Below, in pieces: positions 54,734 through 62,244 of a stretch of 64,000 nt of DNA. The first letter of the stretch is position 1; every line of letters begins with the position of its first letter. The notes under the pieces are model-generated. The model searched no databases. It saw only the letters and a program-made list of their open reading frames with translations, and was not told the origin of the DNA. The stretch is from Thiemannella venezuelensis (lineage in GTDB: Bacteria > Actinomycetota > Actinomycetes > Streptosporangiales > Streptosporangiaceae). The stretch lies in assembly GCF_014203605.1 (NCBI RefSeq), contig NZ_JACHJJ010000001.1, forward strand, positions 310,001 through 374,000, written 5' to 3'. Position numbers and translations under genes: made by a program.

Positions 54734-55576
54734 ATGACGACCATTCCCGCAGAGCCGCGCATCGCTCGCTACACCGCCGGGCTGGCCCGTACCGCCGCAG
54801 AGCTGCGGGAGGCCCAGCGCCTGCGCCACCAGGTCTTCGCCGAGGAGATGGGCGCCCGGCTGGACACCCCCCTCACCGGCCTGGACGTCGATCCGCTCGA
54901 CGCCTACTGCGACCACCTGCTCGTACGGCACGGCGGGACGGGCGAGGTCGTCGGGACCTACCGGCTGCTGGCGCCCGGGCGGGCCGACCGGCTCTACGCC
55001 GAGTCCGAGTTCGACCTGGGGGCGTTGGCCGCCCTCCGGCCGGACCTGGTCGAGGTGGGCCGGACCTGTGTGCACGCCGGCCACCGGAACGGGGCGGTGG
55101 TCGGGCTGATGTGGGCGGGCATCGCGCGCTACATGGTCGAGGGCGGGTACGGCTGGCTGGCCGGATGCTGCTCGGTGCCGGTGTCCCAGGCGGCCGGGGT
55201 CATGGACCGGGTGCCCCTCGGACCCCCGGAGTACCGGGTGGCTCCGCTCCGGCCCTGGCGGGAGGCGGGGCGCGGCGGGGCGGCGCGCGGCGGGGCGGGG
55301 CGCCCGGCCACCGGTACCGGCTCCGCGGCGCCGGGTGGCGCCGGAGAGGCTCGGGGCCGTGCGGGAGAGGCGCCGGGCGGGACGCGGCCGGGAGCCGCGC
55401 GTCCCGCCTGGGCGGGCCTGCCGCCGCTGCTCCGGGGGTACCTGCGGCTGGGCGCGTGGGTCTGCGGCCCGCCCGCGGACGATCCGGACTTCGGCGTCGC
55501 CGACTTCTTCGTCCTGCTCCCGATGGCCGGGATGGACCCCCGCTACCTGCGTCACTTCCTGGGAGCGGCGAGATGA
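54734..55576 (+). CDS. GNAT-like acyltransferase, OlsB-type
   Basis: A 280-residue protein of the ornithine-acyl-ACP N-acyltransferase (hemolysin-like) fold: RLRHQVFAEEMGARLD, DAYCDHLLVRHG, VGTYRLL, EVGRTCVHAGHRNG and GLMWAGIARYMVEGGYGWLAGCCSV, here broken for length. A low-complexity Gly/Ala/Arg stretch (about residues 174-220) interrupts it before the conserved end LLRGYLRLGAWVCGPPADDPDFGVADF. It overlaps the PlsC-like gene (ATGA), as olsB does with olsA. Synthesis of lyso-ornithine lipid is inferred. Confidence 0.8.
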   Translation: MTTIPAEPRIARYTAGLARTAAELREAQRLRHQVFAEEMGARLDTPLTGLDVDPLDAYCDHLLVRHGGTGEVVGTYRLLAPGRADRLYAESEFDLGALAALRPDLVEVGRTCVHAGHRNGAVVGLMWAGIARYMVEGGYGWLAGCCSVPVSQAAGVMDRVPLGPPEYRVAPLRPWREAGRGGAARGGAGRPATGTGSAAPGGAGEARGRAGEAPGGTRPGAARPAWAGLPPLLRGYLRLGAWVCGPPADDPDFGVADFFVLLPMAGMDPRYLRHFLGAAR

Positions 55577-56652
55577 GCCCGCCGCCCGCGGCGCTTGCGC
55601 GGACCCCCGCGGCGGACCCGCTCCCCGCGGTCCTCTCCGGGAGCGACCGGGCGAACCCGTGGCTCCCGGCGGCGCCCTGCTCGCCGGCCGCCTGCATCGC
55701 CCCTCCCTCCGAGACGGCGGCCCGGCCGCGCCGGGCGCTGCGCCTGCTGGCCTCCGCGGTGCTGGTGCTCGCGGGGGCGGTGCTCGCGCCCGCCGCCCGG
55801 GGGCTCGGTACGGCCCGGCGGATCCGGCTGACGAGCGCCTGGTCGCGCCTGCTGCTGAGGGCTCTGGGCGTGCGGGTCGAGGTACGGCGGGGCTTCGCCT
55901 TCCTGGCGGGTTCGGCGGCGGGGGCCGCCACGGCTCCCGGGGTCCGCGCCGTGCCCGGTCCCCGCGCCGCTCCCGGACGGGGATCCGCCGCCGCGGGTGC
56001 CGCCTCCGGCGTCCGCGCCGCGGTTCCCGGCACGGCCCCGCTGCTCGTGGCCAACCACGTGTCCTGGCTCGACCCGCTCGTCATGGCCGCCGCGCTGCCG
56101 TGCCGCCTGCTGGCCAAGCGCGAGGTCCGGACCTGGCCGGTGGTCGGCGGGCTGGCGGCCGGGTCGGGCGCGCTGTTCATCGACAGGGACCGGCTGACGG
56201 CGCTGCCCGGCGCCGTCGGCGATGTCGCGGAAGCGCTTGCCGAGGGGCATCCGGTGGCGGCCTTCCCGGAGGGCACCACCTGGTGCGGCCGGGGGATGGG
56301 CCCCTTCCGGCCCGCGGTCTTCCAGGCGGCGCTGGACGCGGGAGCCCCGGTGCTGCCGGTGGCGATCCGCTACCTGGACGCGTACCGGGCACCGGAGACC
56401 GGCCCCGTCTTCGTCGGAGACGACACCATCCTGGCCTCCATCCGCCGGGTGGCCGCGGTCCGGCGGATGACCGTGGAGGTGACGGTGCTCCCCCGGGTGA
56501 CGGCCCGGGACCGCAGGACGCTGGCCTGGAGGGCGGAGTCCTCGGTCGCCTCGGCGGCCGCCGTCCCGGCCGGACACGGTGCTCCGGCCGTGCCGGCGCC
56601 GATCCTGCGGGATCCGGACGGCGCGGGACGGGCGGCGGCCGCCCTCCGGTGA
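55573..56652 (+). CDS. Lysophospholipid acyltransferase, OlsA/PlsC-type
   Basis: A 359-residue 1-acyl-glycerol-phosphate acyltransferase family member. The NHx4D motif reads LVANHVSWLDPLVMAAAL, motif III is AFPEGTTWCGRG, with a preceding membrane helix (about 55-75). Two low-complexity Ala/Gly/Arg insertions (about residues 115-155) and a Pro/Ala-rich tail are unusual. Coupled to the OlsB-like gene, it would O-acylate lyso-ornithine lipid. PlsC-type phosphatidic acid synthesis is the alternative. Confidence 0.82.
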   Translation: MSPPPAALARTPAADPLPAVLSGSDRANPWLPAAPCSPAACIAPPSETAARPRRALRLLASAVLVLAGAVLAPAARGLGTARRIRLTSAWSRLLLRALGVRVEVRRGFAFLAGSAAGAATAPGVRAVPGPRAAPGRGSAAAGAASGVRAAVPGTAPLLVANHVSWLDPLVMAAALPCRLLAKREVRTWPVVGGLAAGSGALFIDRDRLTALPGAVGDVAEALAEGHPVAAFPEGTTWCGRGMGPFRPAVFQAALDAGAPVLPVAIRYLDAYRAPETGPVFVGDDTILASIRRVAAVRRMTVEVTVLPRVTARDRRTLAWRAESSVASAAAVPAGHGAPAVPAPILRDPDGAGRAAAALR

Positions 56653-56727
56653 CCGCGGCCGCCGCGCGGGGCCGTGAGAACGGGCGGAGCCCCCGGCCTG
56701 GGACAGGACGGGGGCTCCGGAGCGCGA

Positions 56728-57285
56728 CTAGCGGACGATCTTGGTCTTGACCTTCTTCAGGAAGTACCAGGACTTGATGCCCATGCGCTTGAACTCGTCG
56801 CGGTCCAGGTTCTCCGCGCCGGTCGGCAGGTCGACGGAGTCGACCCCCCAGTACCCGGTGGCGGTGCCCCTGGCCTTCTTGCTGAGCTTGACCACGACCC
56901 GGATGGCCGTGCGGTCGTCGACCTCCAGGGCCTGGGGGACGATGCACCAGTAGCCGTCGTCGAACCAGGCGCACCGGGTGCCCTCGGGGCCGTAGATCGC
57001 GGTGATCTTCGAGCCCTTGGGGGGGACTCCGCCGATCCAGTAGGAGTCGGCGAGGTGCGGCCCCACGTTGGTGGCCTGGATGGTGTAGGAGATCTTGCCG
57101 CCGGCCCGGACCTTCTTGGGGGCGGACACGCGGACGTCGAACGAGGAGTAGGGGTCGTCGGCCTTCTTGACGGCGGCGGCGGGCGCCTTCGAGGGAGCGG
57201 CCGAGGCCGCGGGGGCGAACAGCACGCTGCCCGCGAGAGGAGCGACCAGGGCAAGAGCGGCGATCTTGGCGATCGGGTGGCGCAT
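56728..57285 (-). CDS. Secreted protein, paralogue 1 of a novel pair
   Basis: A 185-residue secreted protein: signal peptide (about 1-32, ending ASAAP), Lys/Ala-rich linker, then a CARDB/DUF11-like beta-sandwich (SAPKKVRAGGKISYTIQA, NVGPHLADSYWIGG) and a distinctive second half with C-AWFDDGYW-C (disulphide pair expected), then GVDSVDLPTGAENLDR and the C-terminal WYFLKKVKTKIV. It shares about 75 identical positions in 140 with the protein at 61405-62073. GGGAG lies seven bases before the ATG. Function unknown; an adhesin-like or wall-associated module is likely. Confidence 0.85.
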   Translation of the reverse strand: MRHPIAKIAALALVAPLAGSVLFAPAASAAPSKAPAAAVKKADDPYSSFDVRVSAPKKVRAGGKISYTIQATNVGPHLADSYWIGGVPPKGSKITAIYGPEGTRCAWFDDGYWCIVPQALEVDDRTAIRVVVKLSKKARGTATGYWGVDSVDLPTGAENLDRDEFKRMGIKSWYFLKKVKTKIVR

Positions 57286-57315
57286 CGAACGTCTCCCAGT
57301 TGAGGGGGCTCGGGG

Positions 57316-57352
57316 AACGCTGCGACCGTCCCCCGATAAAGTCCGCAGCGTT
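57316..57352. promoter_or_regulatory. Inverted repeat in the leader of secreted paralogue 1
   Basis: AACGCTGC (57316-57323) and GCAGCGTT (57345-57352) with a 21-base spacer, 30-70 bases before the start, overlapping an AT-rich promoter zone. Confidence 0.35.
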
Positions 57353-57520
57353 TTATCATGATTCGCAGAAGAAAGTAAATTTATATCTTTGCACGTTTTA
57401 TAGAGGAGTGTCCGGCACGGCCGTGCCGGAGGAGCCGACGGTCCCGCACCGGCCGGACCCGCCCGCACGCGCCGCCCGCCGGACACCCCGCCTCCAGAAT
57501 GCGGGGGCCGGTTTGCGGAT

Positions 57521-57612
57521 ATCTTGCAGATCACTGCACGGGCTTGCAGATCACTGCACGGGCTTGCGGATCACTGCACGAGCCCGCGGATCACCGGGCG
57601 GACCCGCGGTCA
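57521..57612. repeat. 20-bp tandem array of palindromic units
   Basis: Four and a half consecutive 20-base units (57521, 57541, 57561, 57581, 57601). Units 1-2 contain the palindrome TGCAGATCACTGCA; unit 3 has one change; units 4-5 are degenerate and merge into the queA stop codon. It lies between queA and secreted paralogue 1, both on the minus strand. There are no spacers, so it is not CRISPR. Confidence 0.8.
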
Positions 57613-58650
57613 GGGCAGGATCAGGTGGAGGTCGCCGAACTCGTGCCAGCGGTACCCCTCCCGCAGCGCCTCCCGGTAGGACCGGGCGAGCAGTTCGTCC
57701 CCGGCGATCGCCGAGAGCATCAGCAGATGGCTGGAGCGCGGCTCGTGCAACCCGGTGACCAGGCCGTCCACCGCCCTCACCCCGGTCCCGGGGGTGACGA
57801 CGTGCGAGGTCCAGCCGCGCGCGGGCCGCACCTCGCCGCCGGGCGGCGCGGCCGTCTCCAGCGCCCGCACCACGGTCGTGCCCACCGCGATCACCCGGCC
57901 GCCCGTCCGCCGGGCCAGGTTCACCTGGCGCGCGGTGGACTCCGGGACCTCGAACCGCTCCGGGTACGGGGGCTCGTCCTTCTCCGGCGAGGCCACCCCG
58001 GTGTGCAGCGTGATCGGCGCGATCCCGATCCCGCGGGACACCAGGCCGGTCACCAGCCCGGTGGTGAACGGCCGCCCGGCGCTGGGCATCTCCGCGCTCC
58101 CGGGGACCACCCCGAACACGGTCTGGTAGTCGGCCAGCGGCCAGTCCCGCGCCACGTAGGAGTACCGGATCGGCACGCCGTACCGGTTCAGGTAGGCGGG
58201 GACCGGACGGTCCAGCCTGGCCCGCCACAGGCGCGGCGTGTGGCGCTCCAGCAGCCGCAGGGTGGCCCCGCCGGGCAGCGGGAGCCACTCGCCGCCGGCG
58301 CCGCCGGGGTAGGGCTCGGTGGCCGAGGCCGTACGGCGGCGCAGCTCCACCAGCCACGTGCCGTCCTCGCGCTCGGTCGAGAAGTGCACCGCGAGCCGGT
58401 CCAGCCGGACCGCGGCGGGGAGCGTGGCGGAGTTGTTGACCACGAGCAGGTCACCGGGGCGGAGCAGGTCGGGCAGATCGGTGAACGGGTGGTGGCCGAT
58501 CTTCCCGGTCCCGCCGTGCGAGACCAGCAGCCGGACCGCGTCGCGCGCCGCTCCCCGCGCCTCCGGCGGCTCGTGCGCCTCCAGCTCGGGCGGGAGCACG
58601 AAGCCGCCGTCCAGGATGCCGTCCGCGAGTCCCCTCCCGCCGGCGCTCAC
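57610..58650 (-). CDS. queA: S-adenosylmethionine:tRNA ribosyltransferase-isomerase
   Basis: A 346-residue QueA-family enzyme, which adds the epoxycyclopentane ring of queuosine from SAM. Markers are DLPDLLRPGDLLVVNNSATLP (split for length), PAAVRLDRLAVHFSTE, APITLHTGVASP and AVGTTVVRALE. The N-terminus is extended by about 25 residues. GTGA overlap couples it to the reductase gene upstream. No tgt, queG or queH genes are present here. Confidence 0.88.
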   Translation of the reverse strand: MSAGGRGLADGILDGGFVLPPELEAHEPPEARGAARDAVRLLVSHGGTGKIGHHPFTDLPDLLRPGDLLVVNNSATLPAAVRLDRLAVHFSTEREDGTWLVELRRRTASATEPYPGGAGGEWLPLPGGATLRLLERHTPRLWRARLDRPVPAYLNRYGVPIRYSYVARDWPLADYQTVFGVVPGSAEMPSAGRPFTTGLVTGLVSRGIGIAPITLHTGVASPEKDEPPYPERFEVPESTARQVNLARRTGGRVIAVGTTVVRALETAAPPGGEVRPARGWTSHVVTPGTGVRAVDGLVTGLHEPRSSHLLMLSAIAGDELLARSYREALREGYRWHEFGDLHLILP

Positions 58651-59312
58651 GGGTGGCTCACCCGCCCGCTGGCCGGACGGGTCTCGATGAGGCGGAGCAG
58701 CGTGGGGACGACCGTCTCGGGCCCGGGAGCCGCCGCGGCCTCCTCGGCTCCGACCGCGTCGGCCAGCATGGCGGTGTCCATCTCGCCGGGGTCCACCCAC
58801 CAGACCGCGACCTCGGGCTCCTCGGCGGCCAGGATGTGGGAGATCTGGTCCAGCGCGGCCTTGGTCGCGCCGTACCCGCCCCAGCCCTCGTAGGCGCCGG
58901 TGGCGGCGTCGGAGGAGATGTTGACCACCGCCCCGCCGCGCTCCCGCAGGTCCGGCAGGACCGCCTGGACCAGCGCCAGCGGGGCCAGCACGTTGGTGCG
59001 GAACAGGTCAGCCAGGACGTCCAGCGGGTAGGAGGCCAGCGGTGGGAGCGGGACCGCGCCGAGCCCGGAGGCGTTGTTGACCAGCAGGTCCAGACCGCCG
59101 TGGTCCCGTACGGCCCGCGCCAGCCGGTCCTGGTGGGCCGGGTCGGCGACGTCCCCGGCGAGGGCGAGGGCGCCGAGCTCGTCCGCGGCGGGCTTGAGCG
59201 CGTCGGCCCCCCGCGCGGTGAGGATGAGGCGCCAGCCGCGGGTGGCCAGGGAGCGGGCCAGCGCCAGGCCGAGCCCGCGGGAGGCGCCGGTGATGAGTGC
59301 CGTCTTCGTCAT
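58647..59312 (-). CDS. Short-chain dehydrogenase/reductase
   Basis: A 221-residue classical SDR: ALITGASRGLGLALARSL (TGxxxGxG), LLVNNASGLG (NNAG-like), catalytic Ser in VVNISSDAATGAY and YGATKAALDQ (YxxxK, with Tyr two positions after Gly-Gly). The C-terminus is short. Substrate unknown. Stop overlaps the queA start. Confidence 0.88.
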   Translation of the reverse strand: MTKTALITGASRGLGLALARSLATRGWRLILTARGADALKPAADELGALALAGDVADPAHQDRLARAVRDHGGLDLLVNNASGLGAVPLPPLASYPLDVLADLFRTNVLAPLALVQAVLPDLRERGGAVVNISSDAATGAYEGWGGYGATKAALDQISHILAAEEPEVAVWWVDPGEMDTAMLADAVGAEEAAAAPGPETVVPTLLRLIETRPASGRVSHP

Positions 59313-59446
59313 GTCTCCGACGCTAGGAACCGCGCGCCCGGCGCACATCGGCCCGGGGACCGGTCCCGGCCCGGATCGATGGGCCTAGGCCGGGCGGCCC
59401 GGAGGCCTAGGACCGATGGAGCGGTGCGGTCACCGGCCCGGCTGCC

Positions 59447-59452
59447 TAGAGT
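59447..59452 (+). promoter_or_regulatory. -10 box of the two-component operon, leaderless start
   Basis: TAGAGT, six bases before the GTG at 59459. Confidence 0.45.
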
Positions 59453-59458
59453 TTGCCC

Positions 59459-60661
59459 GTGAGCTCCATGAGTGAGGATCCGGGCCGCCGGTCCCGCGGG
59501 ACCGGCCGCGGGCGGGGGACGGGATCGCCTACGGGCGGGGCCGGTGAGGACCGGGACGCCGTCCTGCAGGCGGTGAGTTCCGCCGTGCTGGCGGTGACCA
59601 GGCACCTGTCGGTCCGCGAGGTGCTCCAGGTGATCGTCCGCTCGGCGCAGCGGCTCCTGGACGCCCGCTACGCCGCGCTCGGCGTGCCCGACGAGGAGGG
59701 CGCGTTCGCGGAGTTCGTCGCCGAGGGCATCTCCGACGAGGAGTGGGAGGCCATCGGCCCGATGCCCCGCCAGCACGGGATGCTCGGGGCGATGCTCCGC
59801 GAGGGGGCGCCCGTCCGGCTGCCCGACATCCGCCGCGACCCCCGGTTCGACTCCTGGCCGCGCGCGCACCCGGTGCTGAAGGACTTCCTCGGGGTGCCGA
59901 TCCGGGACGGCGACCGGGTGCTCGGCATCATCTTCCTGTCCGACAAGCGGATCCCCGGCGGGTTCACCGAGGCCGACCAGCGGCTGCTGACCGTGTTCGC
60001 CGCGCACGCCGCGATCGCCCTCACCAACGCCCGCCTGTACGAGCGGAGCCGGGAGCTCGCGCTGGTGGAGGAGCGCACCCGGATGGCGCGGGAGCTGCAC
60101 GACGCGGTGACCCAGAAGCTGTTCTCCCTGCGGCTCACCGCGCAGGCGGCGGCCTCCCTGGTCACCCGCGATCCGGGCAGGGCGCTGGGGGAGCTGGAGC
60201 GGGTGGAGCGGCTGGCGGGCGAGGCCCTGGCAGAGCTCCGCGCGGTGATCGTCGAACTGCGTCCGGCGGAGCTCGACCGGCACGGCCTGGCCGAGACGCT
60301 CCGCAAGCAGGTCCGCCTGCTCGACCGGCTCCATCCTGCGTCGTTCACGTTCGAGGAGCACCCGGTCTGCGTGCCCGACCCGGCGACCGAGGTGGCCGTC
60401 CTGCGGGTGGCCCAGGAGGCGCTGCACAACGCCTCCCGGCACGCGGAGGCGGGGACGGTGGCCGTACGGCTCGGCTGCGAGGAGGGCCGTGTCTTCCTGG
60501 AGGTGCGCGACGACGGGACCGGGTTCGACGTGGCGGCCGCCGCGGGGCGCGGGCTGGGCATCGCGTCGATGGGCGACCGGGCGCAGGCGCTGGGCGGGAG
60601 CGTCTCGGTGACCTCGGAGCCGGGGCGCGGCACGCTGGTGCGGATGGAGGTCCCGGTATGA
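59459..60661 (+). CDS. GAF-domain sensor histidine kinase (NarL type)
   Basis: A 400-residue cytoplasmic kinase. A disordered Arg/Gly-rich start (1-30), a GAF domain (about 45-190) close to those of DevS/DosT-type kinases ([31 protein letters not shown]), HisKA_3 with [13 protein letters not shown] (His214) and HATPase_c with [16 protein letters not shown] and [12 protein letters not shown] haem-ligand His in the GAF cannot be assigned by eye. Its regulator gene follows 97 bases downstream. Confidence 0.93.
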   Translation: MSSMSEDPGRRSRGTGRGRGTGSPTGGAGEDRDAVLQAVSSAVLAVTRHLSVREVLQVIVRSAQRLLDARYAALGVPDEEGAFAEFVAEGISDEEWEAIGPMPRQHGMLGAMLREGAPVRLPDIRRDPRFDSWPRAHPVLKDFLGVPIRDGDRVLGIIFLSDKRIPGGFTEADQRLLTVFAAHAAIALTNARLYERSRELALVEERTRMARELHDAVTQKLFSLRLTAQAAASLVTRDPGRALGELERVERLAGEALAELRAVIVELRPAELDRHGLAETLRKQVRLLDRLHPASFTFEEHPVCVPDPATEVAVLRVAQEALHNASRHAEAGTVAVRLGCEEGRVFLEVRDDGTGFDVAAAAGRGLGIASMGDRAQALGGSVSVTSEPGRGTLVRMEVPV

Positions 60662-60758
60662 GACCGTGCGGCGGCGCGGCGGGCGGCCCGGACGGCCGGC
60701 GGGACGGGAGCGGCCGGGCCCGGCGGGACGGGACGCCGGCGGCGGGGAGGGCGGCGGG

Positions 60759-61391
60759 GTGATCCGGGTGCTGATCGCGGACGACCATCCGGTCGTCCGG
60801 CAGGGGCTGCGCACGTTCCTGGAACTGCAGGACGACCTCGACGTCGTGGGTGAGGCCGCGGACGGGGCGGAGGCGGTGGAGCTGGTGGAGTCCCTCTCCC
60901 CGGACGTGCTCCTGCTCGACCTGAAGATGCCGGTCCTCGACGGGCTCGGCACGCTCCTGCTGCTGGCCGGGCGGGAGCGGCCGCCGAAGGTGCTGGTGCT
61001 GACCTCGGTCGGCGACCGCCGGGACGTGGCCCCGGCCATGCGGGCCGGCGCCGCCGGGTTCCTCTACAAGGACGTCGAGCCCACCGCGCTCGTCCAGGCC
61101 ATCCGCGCGGTCCACGGCGGCCAGGTGCTGCTGGCCCCCGAGGCCGCCGAGGCGGTGCTGGCCGGGGTGTCCGGCACGGGGGAGCGGGCGGGGCCGGTGG
61201 CGGCGCTGACCGACCGGGAGCGCGAGGTGCTCGCGCTGATCGCCTCCGGCCGCTCCAACCGCGAGATCGCCCGGGAGCTGGCGGTGGCGGAGAAGACGGT
61301 GAAGACCCACGTCTCCAACGTGCTGATGAAGCTCGGCGTGCAGGACAGGACCCAGGCCGCGCTGTACGCCGTACGGCACGGCCTGGCCTGA
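60759..61391 (+). CDS. NarL/LuxR-family response regulator
   Basis: A 210-residue regulator: receiver with DDHPVV, phosphoacceptor Asp54 in LLLDLKMP and Lys in YKDVEP; LuxR-type [23 protein letters not shown], split for length, followed by [24 protein letters not shown] lies eight bases before the GTG at 60759. Partner of the kinase upstream. The secreted paralogue genes on either side are attractive targets, but this is inference. Confidence 0.93.
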   Translation: MIRVLIADDHPVVRQGLRTFLELQDDLDVVGEAADGAEAVELVESLSPDVLLLDLKMPVLDGLGTLLLLAGRERPPKVLVLTSVGDRRDVAPAMRAGAAGFLYKDVEPTALVQAIRAVHGGQVLLAPEAAEAVLAGVSGTGERAGPVAALTDREREVLALIASGRSNREIARELAVAEKTVKTHVSNVLMKLGVQDRTQAALYAVRHGLA

Positions 61392-61404
61392 GGCCCCCGC
61401 GGCC

Positions 61405-62073
61405 TCAGGTGTCCTTCTTCTCCTCGCGCCGGTCCGGCGGCGGCGGGGGCTGCGGCGTCGGAGGCGGCGTGTAGGTGCTGCCTCCCCCTCCCCTGCGCGG
61501 CGGGGCCGGGTGAACGATCTTGGTCTTCACCGTCTTGAGGAAGTACCAGTGCGGGAAGGCCAGGCGCTTCCACTCGGAGCGGTCCAGCTTCTCACCGCCG
61601 GTGGGGACGTTCCAGGTGTCCACGCCGAGCTTGGCGACGGCGGTGCCCTTGGTGCCCTTCTTGAGCTTGACCCAGATCTTCACCGACTCCGAATCGCCCT
61701 TTTCGAGGATCCAGGGCGTTATGCACCAGAAGCCGTCATCGTAGAAGTCGCAGTCGGTGCCCTTGGGCCCCTTGTAGTAGACGGTGTCGTTGATCCCCTT
61801 CGGCAGGCCGGTCCCGCCGATGAAGAAGAAGTCGGCTTTGTGGGGACCCCGGTTGGTGACCTTGACCTCGTACATGAACTGCTGGCCGTTGCGGACCCGC
61901 TTGGGGGCCTTGACCGAGACCTTGAAGGAGGACCAGGGCGTGTCCAGCGCGGTCTGCGAGGCCGCCGCGGCCGGTACGGCGGGTGCGGCGGAGGCCGCGG
62001 CCGGTACGGCGGGCGCGACGGACAGGGGGACGAGGAGGCCGAGGCCTAGGAGCGTGCCGGATGTTCGGCGCAT
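61405..62073 (-). CDS. Secreted protein, paralogue 2 of a novel pair
   Basis: A 222-residue secreted protein: signal peptide (about 1-30), Ala/Pro-rich linker, beta-sandwich (VKAPKRVRNGQQFMYEVKV, NRGPHKADFFFIGG), the shared C-DFYDDGFW-C motif, GVDTWNVPTGGEKLDR and WYFLKTVKTKIV. Unlike paralogue 1 it has a 35-residue Gly/Pro-rich tail (TYTPPPTPQPPPPP) that ends in charged residues, perhaps for wall spanning. Convergent with the response-regulator gene, 14 bases apart. Confidence 0.85.
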   Translation of the reverse strand: MRRTSGTLLGLGLLVPLSVAPAVPAAASAAPAVPAAAASQTALDTPWSSFKVSVKAPKRVRNGQQFMYEVKVTNRGPHKADFFFIGGTGLPKGINDTVYYKGPKGTDCDFYDDGFWCITPWILEKGDSESVKIWVKLKKGTKGTAVAKLGVDTWNVPTGGEKLDRSEWKRLAFPHWYFLKTVKTKIVHPAPPRRGGGGSTYTPPPTPQPPPPPDRREEKKDT

Positions 62074-62244
62074 GGGCGTCTCCGCGCGCTAGGGAACGGG
62101 GGAATCATCATTAGCAAGGAGAAGTATCACTTAAGTAGGACGATCTCAAAGATAGGATGATCTACCTGGGCTTTGCCGATTCGCATATGTTGGGTGTTCT
62201 CAGGGGACTCCGGCGACTCACGGCTCAAGGACGGGGAGGTTCAC

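Noticed and set aside
57521-57612. CRISPR array
   Set aside because: Units are directly adjacent with no unique spacers, only 20 bases long, and no cas genes are near.
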